The notes under the pieces are model-generated. The model ran no database searches. It was not told the DNA's origin and worked only from the letters and a program-made list of their open reading frames with translations. The position numbers and the translations under genes were made by a program. A DNA stretch of 64,000 nt from Marinilactibacillus sp036039175. GTDB lineage: Bacteria > Bacillota > Bacilli > Lactobacillales > Carnobacteriaceae_A. Where the stretch lies: positions 112,433-176,432 of the forward strand of contig NZ_JAYXKP010000007.1 in the NCBI RefSeq assembly GCF_036039175.1, in the 5' to 3' direction. Within the stretch, counting starts at the first letter, position 1, and every line of letters begins with the position of its first letter. Of the stretch, positions 34,378-43,479 are shown one piece after another.

Positions 34378-36279
34378 ATGCAAATCAACGACTTATTAAG
34401 AAAAGATTTGATGATACTTGATCTTCAAGCAACTGAAAAAGAAGCTGTAATCGACGAAATGATTGCACGCTTAGCTGAGAAAGATGTCATCTCTGACGTT
34501 GCAACTTATAAAGAAGGCATTATGAAACGTGAAGCACAGACTTCAACAGGCCTAGGTGATGGAATTGCAATGCCTCATTCTAAAAACCCTGCAGTTAAAA
34601 ATCCTGCTGTATTGTTCGCTAAATCAACTAACGGTGTGGATTACGAATCACTTGATGGACAACCAACGCACTTCTTGTTCATGATCGCTGCACCAGAAGG
34701 CGGAAATGATTTACACTTGCAAGTACTGGCTTCTCTTTCTCGTAAATTGGTAAACCCAGAAGTCTTAGAGCATTTACGTCAGGCAGAAACACCAGAAGAT
34801 GTCCAAGCAGTCTTTGCGGACTCTGAACAAGAAACCAATGAAGTTAAACCTGACACGGAAAATGTTTCAGGAAAAGAAAAATTTGTCGTAGCTGTAACAG
34901 CTTGCCCTACAGGGATTGCACACACTTATATGGCTGAAGATGCTTTGAAACGTAAAGCAAACGAAATGGGTGTAACGATTCGTGTTGAAACGAATGGTTC
35001 AGACGGTGCAAAAAACGTCTTGACTGAAGATGAGATTCGTCGCGCTGATGGTGTCATTATTGCAGCAAGTAAAAAAGTGGAACTGGCTCGTTTTAATGGT
35101 AAACATGTATTACAACGTCCAGTCGCTGAGGGTATCAACAAATCAGAAGAATTGATTACTAAAGCAATGAACCAGCAAGCGCCTATATTAAATGTTGACA
35201 GTGAAGGTTCTAGCGAGAAATACGAAGATGAAGAAGGCGGAAGCGTTTGGAATACTTTGTATAAAGATTTGATGAACGGTATTTCTCACATGTTACCATT
35301 TGTTGTTGGTGGCGGAATTATTCTAGCGTTATCATTCGCATTAGAGCCTTTCTTTGATGAAGGTAATATTGTGGTTACATCATTGAACACGATTGGTAGT
35401 TCAGCATTTCAATTCCTTATCCCGATTCTAGCAGGTTACATTGCTTATAGTATTGCGGATCGTCCGGGACTACTTCCGGGTATGGCAGCAGGATATATGG
35501 CTGTACAAGGTGAAGCGGGATTCTTAGGAGGACTAATTGGTGGTTTCTTAGCTGGTTATCTCATGAACCTCGTGAAAAAAATGTTACGCGGTGTACCGCA
35601 AGCATTCGCTGGGTTAAAAACGATTCTTTTATATCCAGTATTGGGTCTATTGGTAGCCGGAATTGTCATGGTGCTAATCATTCCAATCTTTACAACCATT
35701 AACACAACAATGATTAGTTTCTTAAACAACTTAGGAACTGGTAACGCAGTACTACTTGGAGCTGTATTGGGTGGTATGATGGCGATTGATATGGGTGGTC
35801 CTTTCAACAAAGCAGCTTACGCGTTCTCAATCGGAATCTTTACAGATACCGGTGATGGTAGCTTGATGGCTGCAGTTATGATTGGTGGAATGATTCCACC
35901 ACTAGCAATTGGTCTTGCAACAATCATTTTCAGCAATAAATTTACTGAGCTTGAAAGAAGTTCTGGTTTATCTAACTTTGTATTAGGTCTTTCATTTATC
36001 ACTGAAGGAGCAATCCCCTTCGCAGCATCTGATCCACTACGTGTTATTGGATCGTCTGTGGTAGGAGCGGCTATCGGTGGAGGATTGAGCCAGTTATGGA
36101 ATACAGCTGTGCCAGCACCACACGGAGGAGCTGTTGTTGCTTTAGTACTAGGAGATAATCCGTTTATGTTCTTCATAGCATTACTGATTGGTACAGTAGT
36201 TTCTACAGTAATCTTAGGGCTATGGAAGCCAAGAGTTGAAGATACAAACAAAGAAATTTCAGCAAAAGAATTAGCATAA
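34378..36279 (+). CDS. fruA: PTS fructose-specific enzyme IIABC
   Basis: A 633-residue membrane protein importing and phosphorylating fructose to fructose 1-phosphate. Domain order: EIIA (about 1-150; phospho-His67 in GIAMPHSKN), EIIB (about 168-265; phospho-Cys176 in VTACPTGIAHTY), EIIC (about 295-630; multiple membrane segments, DMGGPFNKAAYAF). The fused A-B-C form is typical of Firmicutes FruA. A GGAGG inside the end of fruK serves as ribosome site. Confidence 0.95.
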   Translation: MQINDLLRKDLMILDLQATEKEAVIDEMIARLAEKDVISDVATYKEGIMKREAQTSTGLGDGIAMPHSKNPAVKNPAVLFAKSTNGVDYESLDGQPTHFLFMIAAPEGGNDLHLQVLASLSRKLVNPEVLEHLRQAETPEDVQAVFADSEQETNEVKPDTENVSGKEKFVVAVTACPTGIAHTYMAEDALKRKANEMGVTIRVETNGSDGAKNVLTEDEIRRADGVIIAASKKVELARFNGKHVLQRPVAEGINKSEELITKAMNQQAPILNVDSEGSSEKYEDEEGGSVWNTLYKDLMNGISHMLPFVVGGGIILALSFALEPFFDEGNIVVTSLNTIGSSAFQFLIPILAGYIAYSIADRPGLLPGMAAGYMAVQGEAGFLGGLIGGFLAGYLMNLVKKMLRGVPQAFAGLKTILLYPVLGLLVAGIVMVLIIPIFTTINTTMISFLNNLGTGNAVLLGAVLGGMMAIDMGGPFNKAAYAFSIGIFTDTGDGSLMAAVMIGGMIPPLAIGLATIIFSNKFTELERSSGLSNFVLGLSFITEGAIPFAASDPLRVIGSSVVGAAIGGGLSQLWNTAVPAPHGGAVVALVLGDNPFMFFIALLIGTVVSTVILGLWKPRVEDTNKEISAKELA

Positions 36280-36283
36280 ATTA

Positions 36284-36333
36284 AAATAAAAATGAATCGT
36301 CTCTCCTAATCAGAGAGGCGATTTTTATTTTAA
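36284..36333 (+). terminator. Fructose operon terminator
   Basis: Core arms AATCGtCTCTC / GAGAGgCGATT with flanking AAAATAAAAA and TTTTTATTTT extending the pairing, at about 36284-36331. Confidence 0.88.
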
Positions 36334-36459
36334 TTTGAAAGATGACGAAGAGCTCTATACGTTTGCTTGACTTTTTTACATAATCTAGTAACGTGAACTT
36401 AACTAAAAGATTGAATGAATCGCATCTTTTTCATTCAATAAAGAATAGGGAGTACCTAC

Positions 36460-37803
36460 ATGACAAAATATATTACAGAACAGATAAAAAAAGAAAGTCT
36501 TGTTGCGTTAAAAAGGCTCGTCGATATTCCATCTTACTTAGAGCCGGCAGATTCAAGTAAACCGAGCAAACCTTTTGGAGAAGGCATTGATCAGGTGTTG
36601 AAAGAGGCACTGGCTTTATGCAAAACACTTGGTATGGAAACCTTTTGTGATCCAAACGGATACTATGGCTATGCAGATTACGGTAATGGAGAAGAGACTG
36701 TCGGAATATTATGCCACTTAGATGTCGTGCCTGAAGGTGATCGCTCGAAATGGGAAACAGATCCTTTTGATGCTACAGAAAAAGCAGGTGTAATTTATGG
36801 AAGAGGAACGCAAGATGATAAAGGTCCAACCATCTCTGCACTTTACGCTTTCAAAGCATTAGTCGATGCAGGCGTACCCTTTAATCGTAAGATCAGGTTT
36901 GTCTTTGGTACAGATGAAGAAAACCTATGGCGTTGTATGGAAGCTTATAAGCAACATGAAAAAATGCCGGATATGGGCTTTGTCCCAGACAGTGCTTTTC
37001 CCCTAACCTATGCTGAAAAAGGCTTGCTACAATTCAAACTAACAGGTCCCGGATCTGAAACTATCGAGCTAGATTGTTCGGGCGCACTAAATGTGGTACC
37101 CGCTGTAGCGGCTTATAGAGGAGAACAACAAGCGGAGCTAGCTGAAATTCTAAAACAACAAAACTTTCCTTATGAGCAGACTGAAGAAGAGATAGTCACT
37201 TACGGAAAAGCCGTTCATGCCAGTACAGCTTTTGAAGGAGCCAATGCAATTACAAGGTTGGTAGAAGGCTTGGTGACACTTCAGTCACATCCGATGCTAT
37301 CCTTTATTGCTGAAAAAATTGGTCAGGAAACAAATGGCTATCGTATTTTTGGAGAAATCGAAGATGAGATGACAGGAGAGCTGACATTCAACGTAGCATC
37401 ACTTGAAATCAATAAACAGAGATCAGAAGTCATGGTCGACATGAGAATTCCTGTTTCTTACAACCAAGAAGATTTAGTGAAAACATTAGAAGAAGTCACA
37501 ACCGAATACGGACTGACTTACCAGATGTATGATGCTTTACCGTCTCTATATGTGCCAAAAGATAGCCCGCTTGTAGAAACATTAATGACAATTTATAGAG
37601 ACAAAACGGGTGACATGCAAGAACCATTAACTTCTGGTGGCGCAACGTACGCCAGATCCATGCCAAACATGGTCGCGTTCGGTGCACACTTCCCTGGAAG
37701 TCCAAGTCTGGCTCACCAAGAAAATGAAGGTATCATCTTAAAAGAGTTCTATCTCGCAATGGAAATCTACGCTGAAGCCATACATCAACTTTGCTGTCAG
37801 TGA
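36460..37803 (+). CDS. pepV: Dipeptidase PepV (M20 family)
   Basis: A 447-residue cytosolic zinc peptidase cleaving dipeptides, including beta-Ala-His-type. Zinc-site motifs: HLDVVPEGD (His86, Asp88), GRGTQDDKGP (bridging Asp near 119), TDEEN (Glu153/154), and the C-terminal His in HQENEGI. The lid domain occupies the middle. AGGGAG before the ATG. Monocistronic, no terminator obvious after it. Confidence 0.95.
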   Translation: MTKYITEQIKKESLVALKRLVDIPSYLEPADSSKPSKPFGEGIDQVLKEALALCKTLGMETFCDPNGYYGYADYGNGEETVGILCHLDVVPEGDRSKWETDPFDATEKAGVIYGRGTQDDKGPTISALYAFKALVDAGVPFNRKIRFVFGTDEENLWRCMEAYKQHEKMPDMGFVPDSAFPLTYAEKGLLQFKLTGPGSETIELDCSGALNVVPAVAAYRGEQQAELAEILKQQNFPYEQTEEEIVTYGKAVHASTAFEGANAITRLVEGLVTLQSHPMLSFIAEKIGQETNGYRIFGEIEDEMTGELTFNVASLEINKQRSEVMVDMRIPVSYNQEDLVKTLEEVTTEYGLTYQMYDALPSLYVPKDSPLVETLMTIYRDKTGDMQEPLTSGGATYARSMPNMVAFGAHFPGSPSLAHQENEGIILKEFYLAMEIYAEAIHQLCCQ

Positions 37804-37961
37804 GTGAAAATAGGTTAAGTTAATTTTAAGATTTCAATTCAGTTAAACAACTGGTAATTCTACAAAAAACATACAATATGATGTATAATAAGTGGACATG
37901 TGTCGATCCTAGTTATCAGTGAATAGAAACTTAAAGTTTTCTAGATGTTCACAGGAGAACG

Positions 37962-38015
37962 ATGCACAATAATTATAAAAGACGAACGCTCATAAGAGAA
38001 AGAGAAGGAATTTAA
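37962..38015 (+). CDS. Possible 17-codon upstream ORF of the ATP-grasp gene
   Basis: An ATG at 37962 is preceded by AGGAG with a 4-base spacer and opens MHNNYKRRTLIREREGI; its stop (38013-38015) lies one base before the start of the downstream gene. It is basic (six Arg, one Lys). It could couple translation of the next gene or be chance. Confidence 0.3.
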   Translation: MHNNYKRRTLIREREGI

Positions 38016-38016
38016 A

Positions 38017-39213
38017 ATGACAGAACAGCACAAAGCAGTCGTACTCGGCGCAAACTATTATATAGGATTAAGTATCATTCGTTGCCTTGGTCGTGTAGGT
38101 ATACCAGTCGTAGCTGTAGAGTATAAAAGAGACGGCGCGTATGGACTTCATTCAAAATATTTATCAGAAGAATTGATTGGACCAAATTACAAAGAAGAAC
38201 CAGAAGCATTAAAAGATTTTTTAATAGAATATGCTAAAAAACAGGATAAGAAGCCTGTCTTATATCCGACGGCGGATCCATATGTAGAATTTATTGATGC
38301 GTATCTAGATGAATTAGGTGAGTATTACCTGATTACGCAAAAAGAAAAAGGCTTATGGACAAAATTGATCGACAAAGATGATCTCTACGAAATAGCAGAG
38401 CAGCACAATGTCAGAATGCCAAAATCTATTCAGACATCGCGTTCAGATTTGATCGAAACAGTTGAGAGCGAGCTTGGTTATCCCTGTCTTGTTAAACCGG
38501 CAGATTCAACGAAATTCGTAGCGAAATTCCGTAGAAAACTGTTTAAAGTACAGAATCGTACAGAACTAGAAGAGGCTTTGAAAAAAGCAGCGGATGCAGA
38601 TATTGAAGTTGTTGTGCAACAACTGGTGCAAGGGTTTGATGACCACATGTATACATTTGATGCTTACTTGAACCAGAATTCTGAAGTAACCCATTGGATG
38701 ACAGCACAGAAACACCGTCAATATCCAATTCACTTTGGCGCTTCTGTTTACACAAAACAGCGCTATGTTCCTGAACTGTTTGATATCGGTGCACCTTTCC
38801 TTGAAGCGATTGGTTACAAAGGCTTCGCCGAAATTGAATTTAAAAAAGATGCCAATACAGGTGACTATTATCTGATCGAGATCAATGTTCGGACAACAAA
38901 CTTCAACCAAATGATTGCAGACGTTGGACTAAACATGCCCTTGATTGCTTACAAAGAATTAACTGGTCAGCCAATTGGTACCAGAGTCATTAAAGAGGAT
39001 ACAGGACAAGTATTCCATTACATGTATGAAGACTTACATGCTTCAAGAGCTTATGTCAAAGCCGGAGATTTAACCTGGAGTCAGATCCTTAAGTCTTATA
39101 AAGCGAGCAAGACAGGTGCAGTATGGGCAAAAGATGATCCTCAGCCGGGGATCCAGTTCATCGGTAAATTTGTCAAACGAGTAGCTGGAAAAGTGACCAG
39201 AAGAAACGGTTAA
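38017..39213 (+). CDS. ATP-grasp ligase, D-aspartate ligase (Asl)-like
   Basis: A 398-residue carboxylate-amine ligase. PCLVKPADSTKFV (ATP-grasp lysine region), VVVQQLVQGFDDHMYTF and FAEIEFKKDA...YLIEINVRTTNF (metal-binding Glu/Asn) are visible. From memory it resembles the Enterococcus faecium D-aspartate ligase in layout, including the segment KLIDKDDLYEIAEQHNVRMPK. Such enzymes attach D-Asp to the peptide stem side chain, forming the cross-bridge. Neighbouring Asp/Glu racemase and Mur ligase genes support a peptidoglycan role. D-Asp versus D-Glu specificity cannot be told. Confidence 0.68.
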   Translation: MTEQHKAVVLGANYYIGLSIIRCLGRVGIPVVAVEYKRDGAYGLHSKYLSEELIGPNYKEEPEALKDFLIEYAKKQDKKPVLYPTADPYVEFIDAYLDELGEYYLITQKEKGLWTKLIDKDDLYEIAEQHNVRMPKSIQTSRSDLIETVESELGYPCLVKPADSTKFVAKFRRKLFKVQNRTELEEALKKAADADIEVVVQQLVQGFDDHMYTFDAYLNQNSEVTHWMTAQKHRQYPIHFGASVYTKQRYVPELFDIGAPFLEAIGYKGFAEIEFKKDANTGDYYLIEINVRTTNFNQMIADVGLNMPLIAYKELTGQPIGTRVIKEDTGQVFHYMYEDLHASRAYVKAGDLTWSQILKSYKASKTGAVWAKDDPQPGIQFIGKFVKRVAGKVTRRNG

Positions 39214-39247
39214 ATCAAAAGGTTAATCGATAAAGGAGAAACGACTA

Positions 39248-40825
39248 ATGATTCAAATAGCAGAATTACTTGACGCGATAAAAGTAAAAGAATCCAAAAA
39301 TCACAAAGAACAAATGATTTCTGAAGTGGCTTACCATTCTGGTAAGGTCAAACAGGATACATTATTTGTTTGTATAAGAGGATATAAAACGGATGGACAT
39401 CAATATGCCAAGCAGGCAGTTGAACAAGGCGCAACGGCTCTTGTAGTCGAAGAGTTTATTCCGGGACTCACTGTAGCACAGTACTTGGTTGAAGATTCAC
39501 GTCAGGCACTTGCGGCTTTAGGAGATCAGTACTATGGACACCCTTCTAAAGATCTGAACCTTATCGGTATAACGGCAACAAATGGTAAAACATCTACTTC
39601 TTTTATGACAAATGCCATACTAGAAGAAAACAACTGGAAGACAGGACTAATGGGTACCGTTATGGTCAAATTCGGAGATACGTTGATCCCGAGTATATTG
39701 ACAACTCCCGAGTCATTGGATTTACATGAATATTTTGCAAGAATGAGAGATGAAGAGATTTCTCATGTCACTATGGAAGTATCCTCTTCTGCCTTGGACT
39801 TAGCTCGAGTAGGCAGTGTAGACTTCAATATTGTCGCTTTAAACAATATCAGCAGAGAGCATATTGACCTTCATGGATCTTTTGAAGAATACTACAATGC
39901 AAAAGCCAGCTTGATTCGAGACGCAACAGAAAAAGAGTTTGCAGTTTTAAATCTAGATGACAAGTATTCAGCTTCTTTAGTCGATGAAACTAAAGCGTCT
40001 ACCGTGACTTACGGTATCGAAAGTGAAGAAGGTCATTTACATTGCTCAAATATTGATCTTTCTACAGGTCGTGGTAACTTTACTGTCGAAATCAAACGTC
40101 CATTTATGACGGTTGATGGAAATCAAGTGGAAAAAGCGCGTTTTGATATTAGTCTATCAGTGGCAGGGTATCATTCTGTTTATAATGCCTTAACGGCTAT
40201 CGCAATCGGTTTGATTAGCGGTATTTCAATCGAAACCATTCAGTCGGGAATTAAGAATTTCAAAGGTGTTGAAAGAAGATTCCAGTTTATTTATGAAGAA
40301 GAATTCAAAGTCGTAGATGACCACTTCGCAAATGCAGGGAATATTAACGTAACGCTGGAAACATTAACAAAAATGGATTATAACAACTTACACCTTGTCT
40401 ATGCTATTCGTGGAAGTCGAGGCGTTACAACAAACCTTGAGAATGCAGAGACGCTTGCGAAATGGGTGCCAGAACTTGGGCTGAAAAAAGTCATTGTGTC
40501 TTTAAGTGAATCTCATGTTACAGATAAAGATATCGTTACCCCAGAAGAACTAGCAGCTTTTGAGAAAACAATGAAAGATGTGGGTGTAGAAGTAGAATTG
40601 CACCACGAAATGCCGGATGCCCTGCAATCGAGTTTGGATCAAGTAGAGCCAGGAGACTTAATCGTCATTGGTGGAGCTCAAGGAATGGACTTCGGTGCTA
40701 AATATATTTTAAATCAAATTGTTGAAATGAATCCATCGCTGAATGCTGAAACGATTTTAGCGCCACTTGAAGATAGAGTAGCGGGTATTGATGAATCATT
40801 TTTAACTGAGGATGATGTAAAGTGA
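39248..40825 (+). CDS. Divergent Mur ligase (MurE-like), substrate uncertain
   Basis: A 525-residue Mur ligase. The ATP loop ITATNGKTST, the carbamoyl-Lys region HIDLHGSFEEYYNAKASL and KGVERRFQ fit the family. Several MurE hallmarks are altered: the usual DYAHTP reads DDHFANAGN, the G-x-GGDRD-x-KR loop reads AIRGSRGVTTN, and the C-terminal DNPR/DNPA and GKGHE motifs are replaced by SESHVTDKD and GGAQGMDFG. It therefore seems to be a MurE paralog, not the main enzyme. The racemase overlaps it by 4 bases. It may add a residue to a peptidoglycan precursor or a related peptide; unknown. Confidence 0.75.
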   Translation: MIQIAELLDAIKVKESKNHKEQMISEVAYHSGKVKQDTLFVCIRGYKTDGHQYAKQAVEQGATALVVEEFIPGLTVAQYLVEDSRQALAALGDQYYGHPSKDLNLIGITATNGKTSTSFMTNAILEENNWKTGLMGTVMVKFGDTLIPSILTTPESLDLHEYFARMRDEEISHVTMEVSSSALDLARVGSVDFNIVALNNISREHIDLHGSFEEYYNAKASLIRDATEKEFAVLNLDDKYSASLVDETKASTVTYGIESEEGHLHCSNIDLSTGRGNFTVEIKRPFMTVDGNQVEKARFDISLSVAGYHSVYNALTAIAIGLISGISIETIQSGIKNFKGVERRFQFIYEEEFKVVDDHFANAGNINVTLETLTKMDYNNLHLVYAIRGSRGVTTNLENAETLAKWVPELGLKKVIVSLSESHVTDKDIVTPEELAAFEKTMKDVGVEVELHHEMPDALQSSLDQVEPGDLIVIGGAQGMDFGAKYILNQIVEMNPSLNAETILAPLEDRVAGIDESFLTEDDVK

Positions 40826-41523
40826 ATCACCACCAGAAAGTAATTGGTGTTGTCGGCGGAATGGGGCCGGAAGCAACGGCTAGTTTTTTCTATAAACTGA
40901 TTCGATCTACTGAGGCAAAAAAAGATCAGGATCACTACCGAATCGTGATCGACAACAACCCGAAAATTCCAGACAGGACGAAAGCGATTCTTGGCGAGGG
41001 AGAAAGTCCCTTATCGGCACTGATTGAAACGGCGAAAAATGTTGAAAGAGCTGGCGCAGACGTCATTGCTGTACCTTGTATCACGTCCAATTATTTTTTA
41101 GCAGAAGTTCAAAAAGAAGTTAAAACGCCGATCGCCAATGTGTTTGAAGCACTCGAACAGTATTTGAAAACGGATGGATTCGATGTCCGAAAAGTGGGCA
41201 TACTATGTACGACCGGTACACGTAAAATGGGACTTTTTCAAAAAAATCTTCCCTTCGATATTTGCTATCCGAGTGAACAGTCACAAGAAAGCAAAGTCAT
41301 GGAGGCGATTTATGGTCCGGAAGGTATTAAACAAGGCAATACAGGTATTGCGCCTAAACGCTTACTTCAAGAAGCGGCTTTAGAGCTCATTGATGCCGGA
41401 GTAGACGTCATTGTATCGGGCTGTACAGAAATTGAACTAGCCTTAAAACAAGAAGACATTGAAATTCCGTTAGTTGACCCTATGCAAGTCTTGGCACAAA
41501 GCCTAACAAATCCTACAAATTAA
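40822..41523 (+). CDS. Aspartate/glutamate racemase family protein
   Basis: A 233-residue cofactor-independent racemase. VVGGMGPEATASFF, the first catalytic Cys in AVPCITSNYF and the second in VSGCTEIEL give the two-cysteine acid-base pair. GTG start overlaps the Mur ligase stop (GTGA). Downstream of an Asl-like ligase, the likely job is supplying D-aspartate for the cross-bridge; D-glutamate is the alternative. Confidence 0.87.
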   Translation: MNHHQKVIGVVGGMGPEATASFFYKLIRSTEAKKDQDHYRIVIDNNPKIPDRTKAILGEGESPLSALIETAKNVERAGADVIAVPCITSNYFLAEVQKEVKTPIANVFEALEQYLKTDGFDVRKVGILCTTGTRKMGLFQKNLPFDICYPSEQSQESKVMEAIYGPEGIKQGNTGIAPKRLLQEAALELIDAGVDVIVSGCTEIELALKQEDIEIPLVDPMQVLAQSLTNPTN

Positions 41524-41567
41524 AGACAGGTTTTTTACTGTATGTTCAGTAAAAAATCTGTCTTTTT
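41523..41567 (+). terminator. Terminator after the racemase gene
   Basis: Arms AAAGACAG.TTTTTTACTG / CAGTAAAAAA.CTGTCTTTTT with a T-run; ends the ligase-racemase operon. Confidence 0.88.
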
Positions 41568-41701
41568 ATCTACTGCCAGCTGACAAGCTTCAAACATTTC
41601 ATTTATATCACAAAAGGATCAGAAGATAGAATAGAGATGTGAATAATAGTATGATGGAAAGTATTCAATGGAGAAATTTTAAAGTAGTAAGGGGAGAAAC
41701 G

Positions 41702-42655
41702 ATGAGTAAAGTATATATTTTACACGAGAATATGGACTGGACAAAACATTTGATTGAACGGTTAGAGGAGCTCGCGGTTCCTTATGAAGAATGGGACCTT
41801 TCAGAGGGATTAGTAAATCTTTCAAAAGTACCACCAGAAGGCGTTTTCTATAATCGGATGAGCGCTTCTTCACATACTCGAGACCACCGCTTCGCACCAG
41901 AATTAACCGATCATGTCTTGAGCTGGCTAGAAGCACACGGGCGGAAAGTGATTAACGGGACTGACGCGATACAACTGGAAGTCAGCAAACTAAAACAATA
42001 TATTGCTTTGAACAACGCGGGAATAGAAACTCCGAAAACGATTGGAGCAGTCGGGAAAACACAAATTCTGAAAGCTGCAGAACAGTTGAATGAGTGGCCT
42101 TTTATTATTAAACATAACCGTGCCGGCAAAGGATTAGGTGTTAAACTTATTTTTACGATGGATGAACTAGAAAATTATGTCAATGGATCAGAATTTGAAG
42201 ACTCTATCGATGGAATCAGTCTGATTCAGCAGTATATCCAGTCAGATACCGGTAGTATTGTACGCGCTGAATTTATTGGAGAGACCTTTTTCTATACCGT
42301 TGAAGTCGACTCCAATGGTGAGTTCGAACTTTGTCCAGCAGATAACTGTCAAATACCGGGAACAGAACAATCCGAAGTCAAACAAACAGATCCGTCTCCA
42401 AAATTTGAAATCAAAGACTCCTTGTTGACTGATACGGAAATTGAAACCTATCGGCAGTTTCTGTTACAAAGTCATATACAAGTTGCTGCAATCGAGTTTA
42501 TTAGAAACCGTAGTGGCAAATTGTATACTTATGACGTGAACACAAATACAAATTACAATCCTGATGCTGAAAGAAAAGCTCAAAAATTTGCGATGCTAGA
42601 GCTAGCAAGCTATTTAAAAGAAACGCTTAATGCTATAAACATTAAGACAATATAA
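41702..42655 (+). CDS. RimK-like ATP-grasp ligase
   Basis: A 317-residue ATP-grasp protein. LKQYIALNNAGIETPKT, PFIIKHNRAGKGLGVKL (ATP-binding Lys and glycine loop) and AIEFIRNRSGKLYTYDVNTNTNYN (metal-ligand Asp/Asn) define the fold; the N-terminal pre-grasp domain has FYNRMSASSHTRD. The ATG at 41702 follows AGGGGAG; an upstream in-frame ATG has no ribosome site. It lies outside the ligase-racemase transcript but close to it. Family members join amino acids to peptides, proteins or cofactors; the substrate here is unknown. Confidence 0.8.
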   Translation: MSKVYILHENMDWTKHLIERLEELAVPYEEWDLSEGLVNLSKVPPEGVFYNRMSASSHTRDHRFAPELTDHVLSWLEAHGRKVINGTDAIQLEVSKLKQYIALNNAGIETPKTIGAVGKTQILKAAEQLNEWPFIIKHNRAGKGLGVKLIFTMDELENYVNGSEFEDSIDGISLIQQYIQSDTGSIVRAEFIGETFFYTVEVDSNGEFELCPADNCQIPGTEQSEVKQTDPSPKFEIKDSLLTDTEIETYRQFLLQSHIQVAAIEFIRNRSGKLYTYDVNTNTNYNPDAERKAQKFAMLELASYLKETLNAINIKTI

Positions 42656-42684
42656 GAGACAGATGATTCTGTAATGGAGGACTT

Positions 42685-43407
42685 ATGGAGCACAATTTAG
42701 AAAAACTCGATCGAGTTAAAATAGGTCTCAATGCAAATGTATTGAAGCTAGTTGCAGTAACAGCGATGTTTTTCGATCATTCACTGCAGGTATTTGATCC
42801 GGGAGACACACCTCTAAGGTGGATCGTTCATTTTTTTGGCAGGTTGGCTGCCCCGTTGATTTGCTATCTCATAGCAGAAGGCTATCACTATACTTCTGAT
42901 AAACGGTCTTATACTAAAAGGTTATTTCTTTTTGCACTCATTTCTCACATCCCCTATGTAATATTATTTAACCTTAACTGGTGGATGGCAACAAGCGTCA
43001 TGTGGTCACTCACCTTAGGACTGGTTGCTTTGACAGCTGCAAAACATAAGCAGATGCATGTACTAGTTAAAGTAGGTGTTGTACTACTATGCTGCTTAGC
43101 AGCGTATCCAGCGAACTGGCATTACATAGCAGTTCTATGGATTGTTAGTTTTGGAGTATTTAGAGAACAATTCAATAAAAAAATGCTGGCGTATACGTTG
43201 ATTGGCTTAATGTTTTACGCTGTTCCGGGTTTGTTTAGCATGGGCACTTTTGTAACCTACCGTTTCGGATTTTTGATGGCTATTCTATTCTTTTATTTAT
43301 ATAATGGAAAACCGGGAAAGAGAAATCCTTTCTATAAATGGGCATTCTATTGGTTTTATCCAGTTCACTTAGTGCTGTTCATTCTATTAAGCATGTTATT
43401 TATATGA
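42685..43407 (+). CDS. TraX family membrane protein
   Basis: A 240-residue protein with about seven hydrophobic segments. The family pattern LKLVAVTAMFFDHS (14-28 region), HFFGRLAAPLICYLIAEGYHYT and LFALISHIPYV is characteristic. TraX acetylates F pilin in enteric bacteria, but Firmicutes homologues are chromosomal with no pilin, so an acyltransferase-like role in the envelope is only an inference. It is 29 bases after the ATP-grasp gene. Confidence 0.87.
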   Translation: MEHNLEKLDRVKIGLNANVLKLVAVTAMFFDHSLQVFDPGDTPLRWIVHFFGRLAAPLICYLIAEGYHYTSDKRSYTKRLFLFALISHIPYVILFNLNWWMATSVMWSLTLGLVALTAAKHKQMHVLVKVGVVLLCCLAAYPANWHYIAVLWIVSFGVFREQFNKKMLAYTLIGLMFYAVPGLFSMGTFVTYRFGFLMAILFFYLYNGKPGKRNPFYKWAFYWFYPVHLVLFILLSMLFI

Positions 43408-43479
43408 TAGAATAAGAAGGTATACTTAAAACAAATCAAACTAAATGAACGTTAGCTATTTAAGGAAGGAGTCGATTAT

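Noticed and set aside
42685..43407. TraX as evidence of a conjugative element
   Set aside because: No other transfer genes, integrase or attachment repeats nearby; TraX homologues are common on Firmicutes chromosomes.
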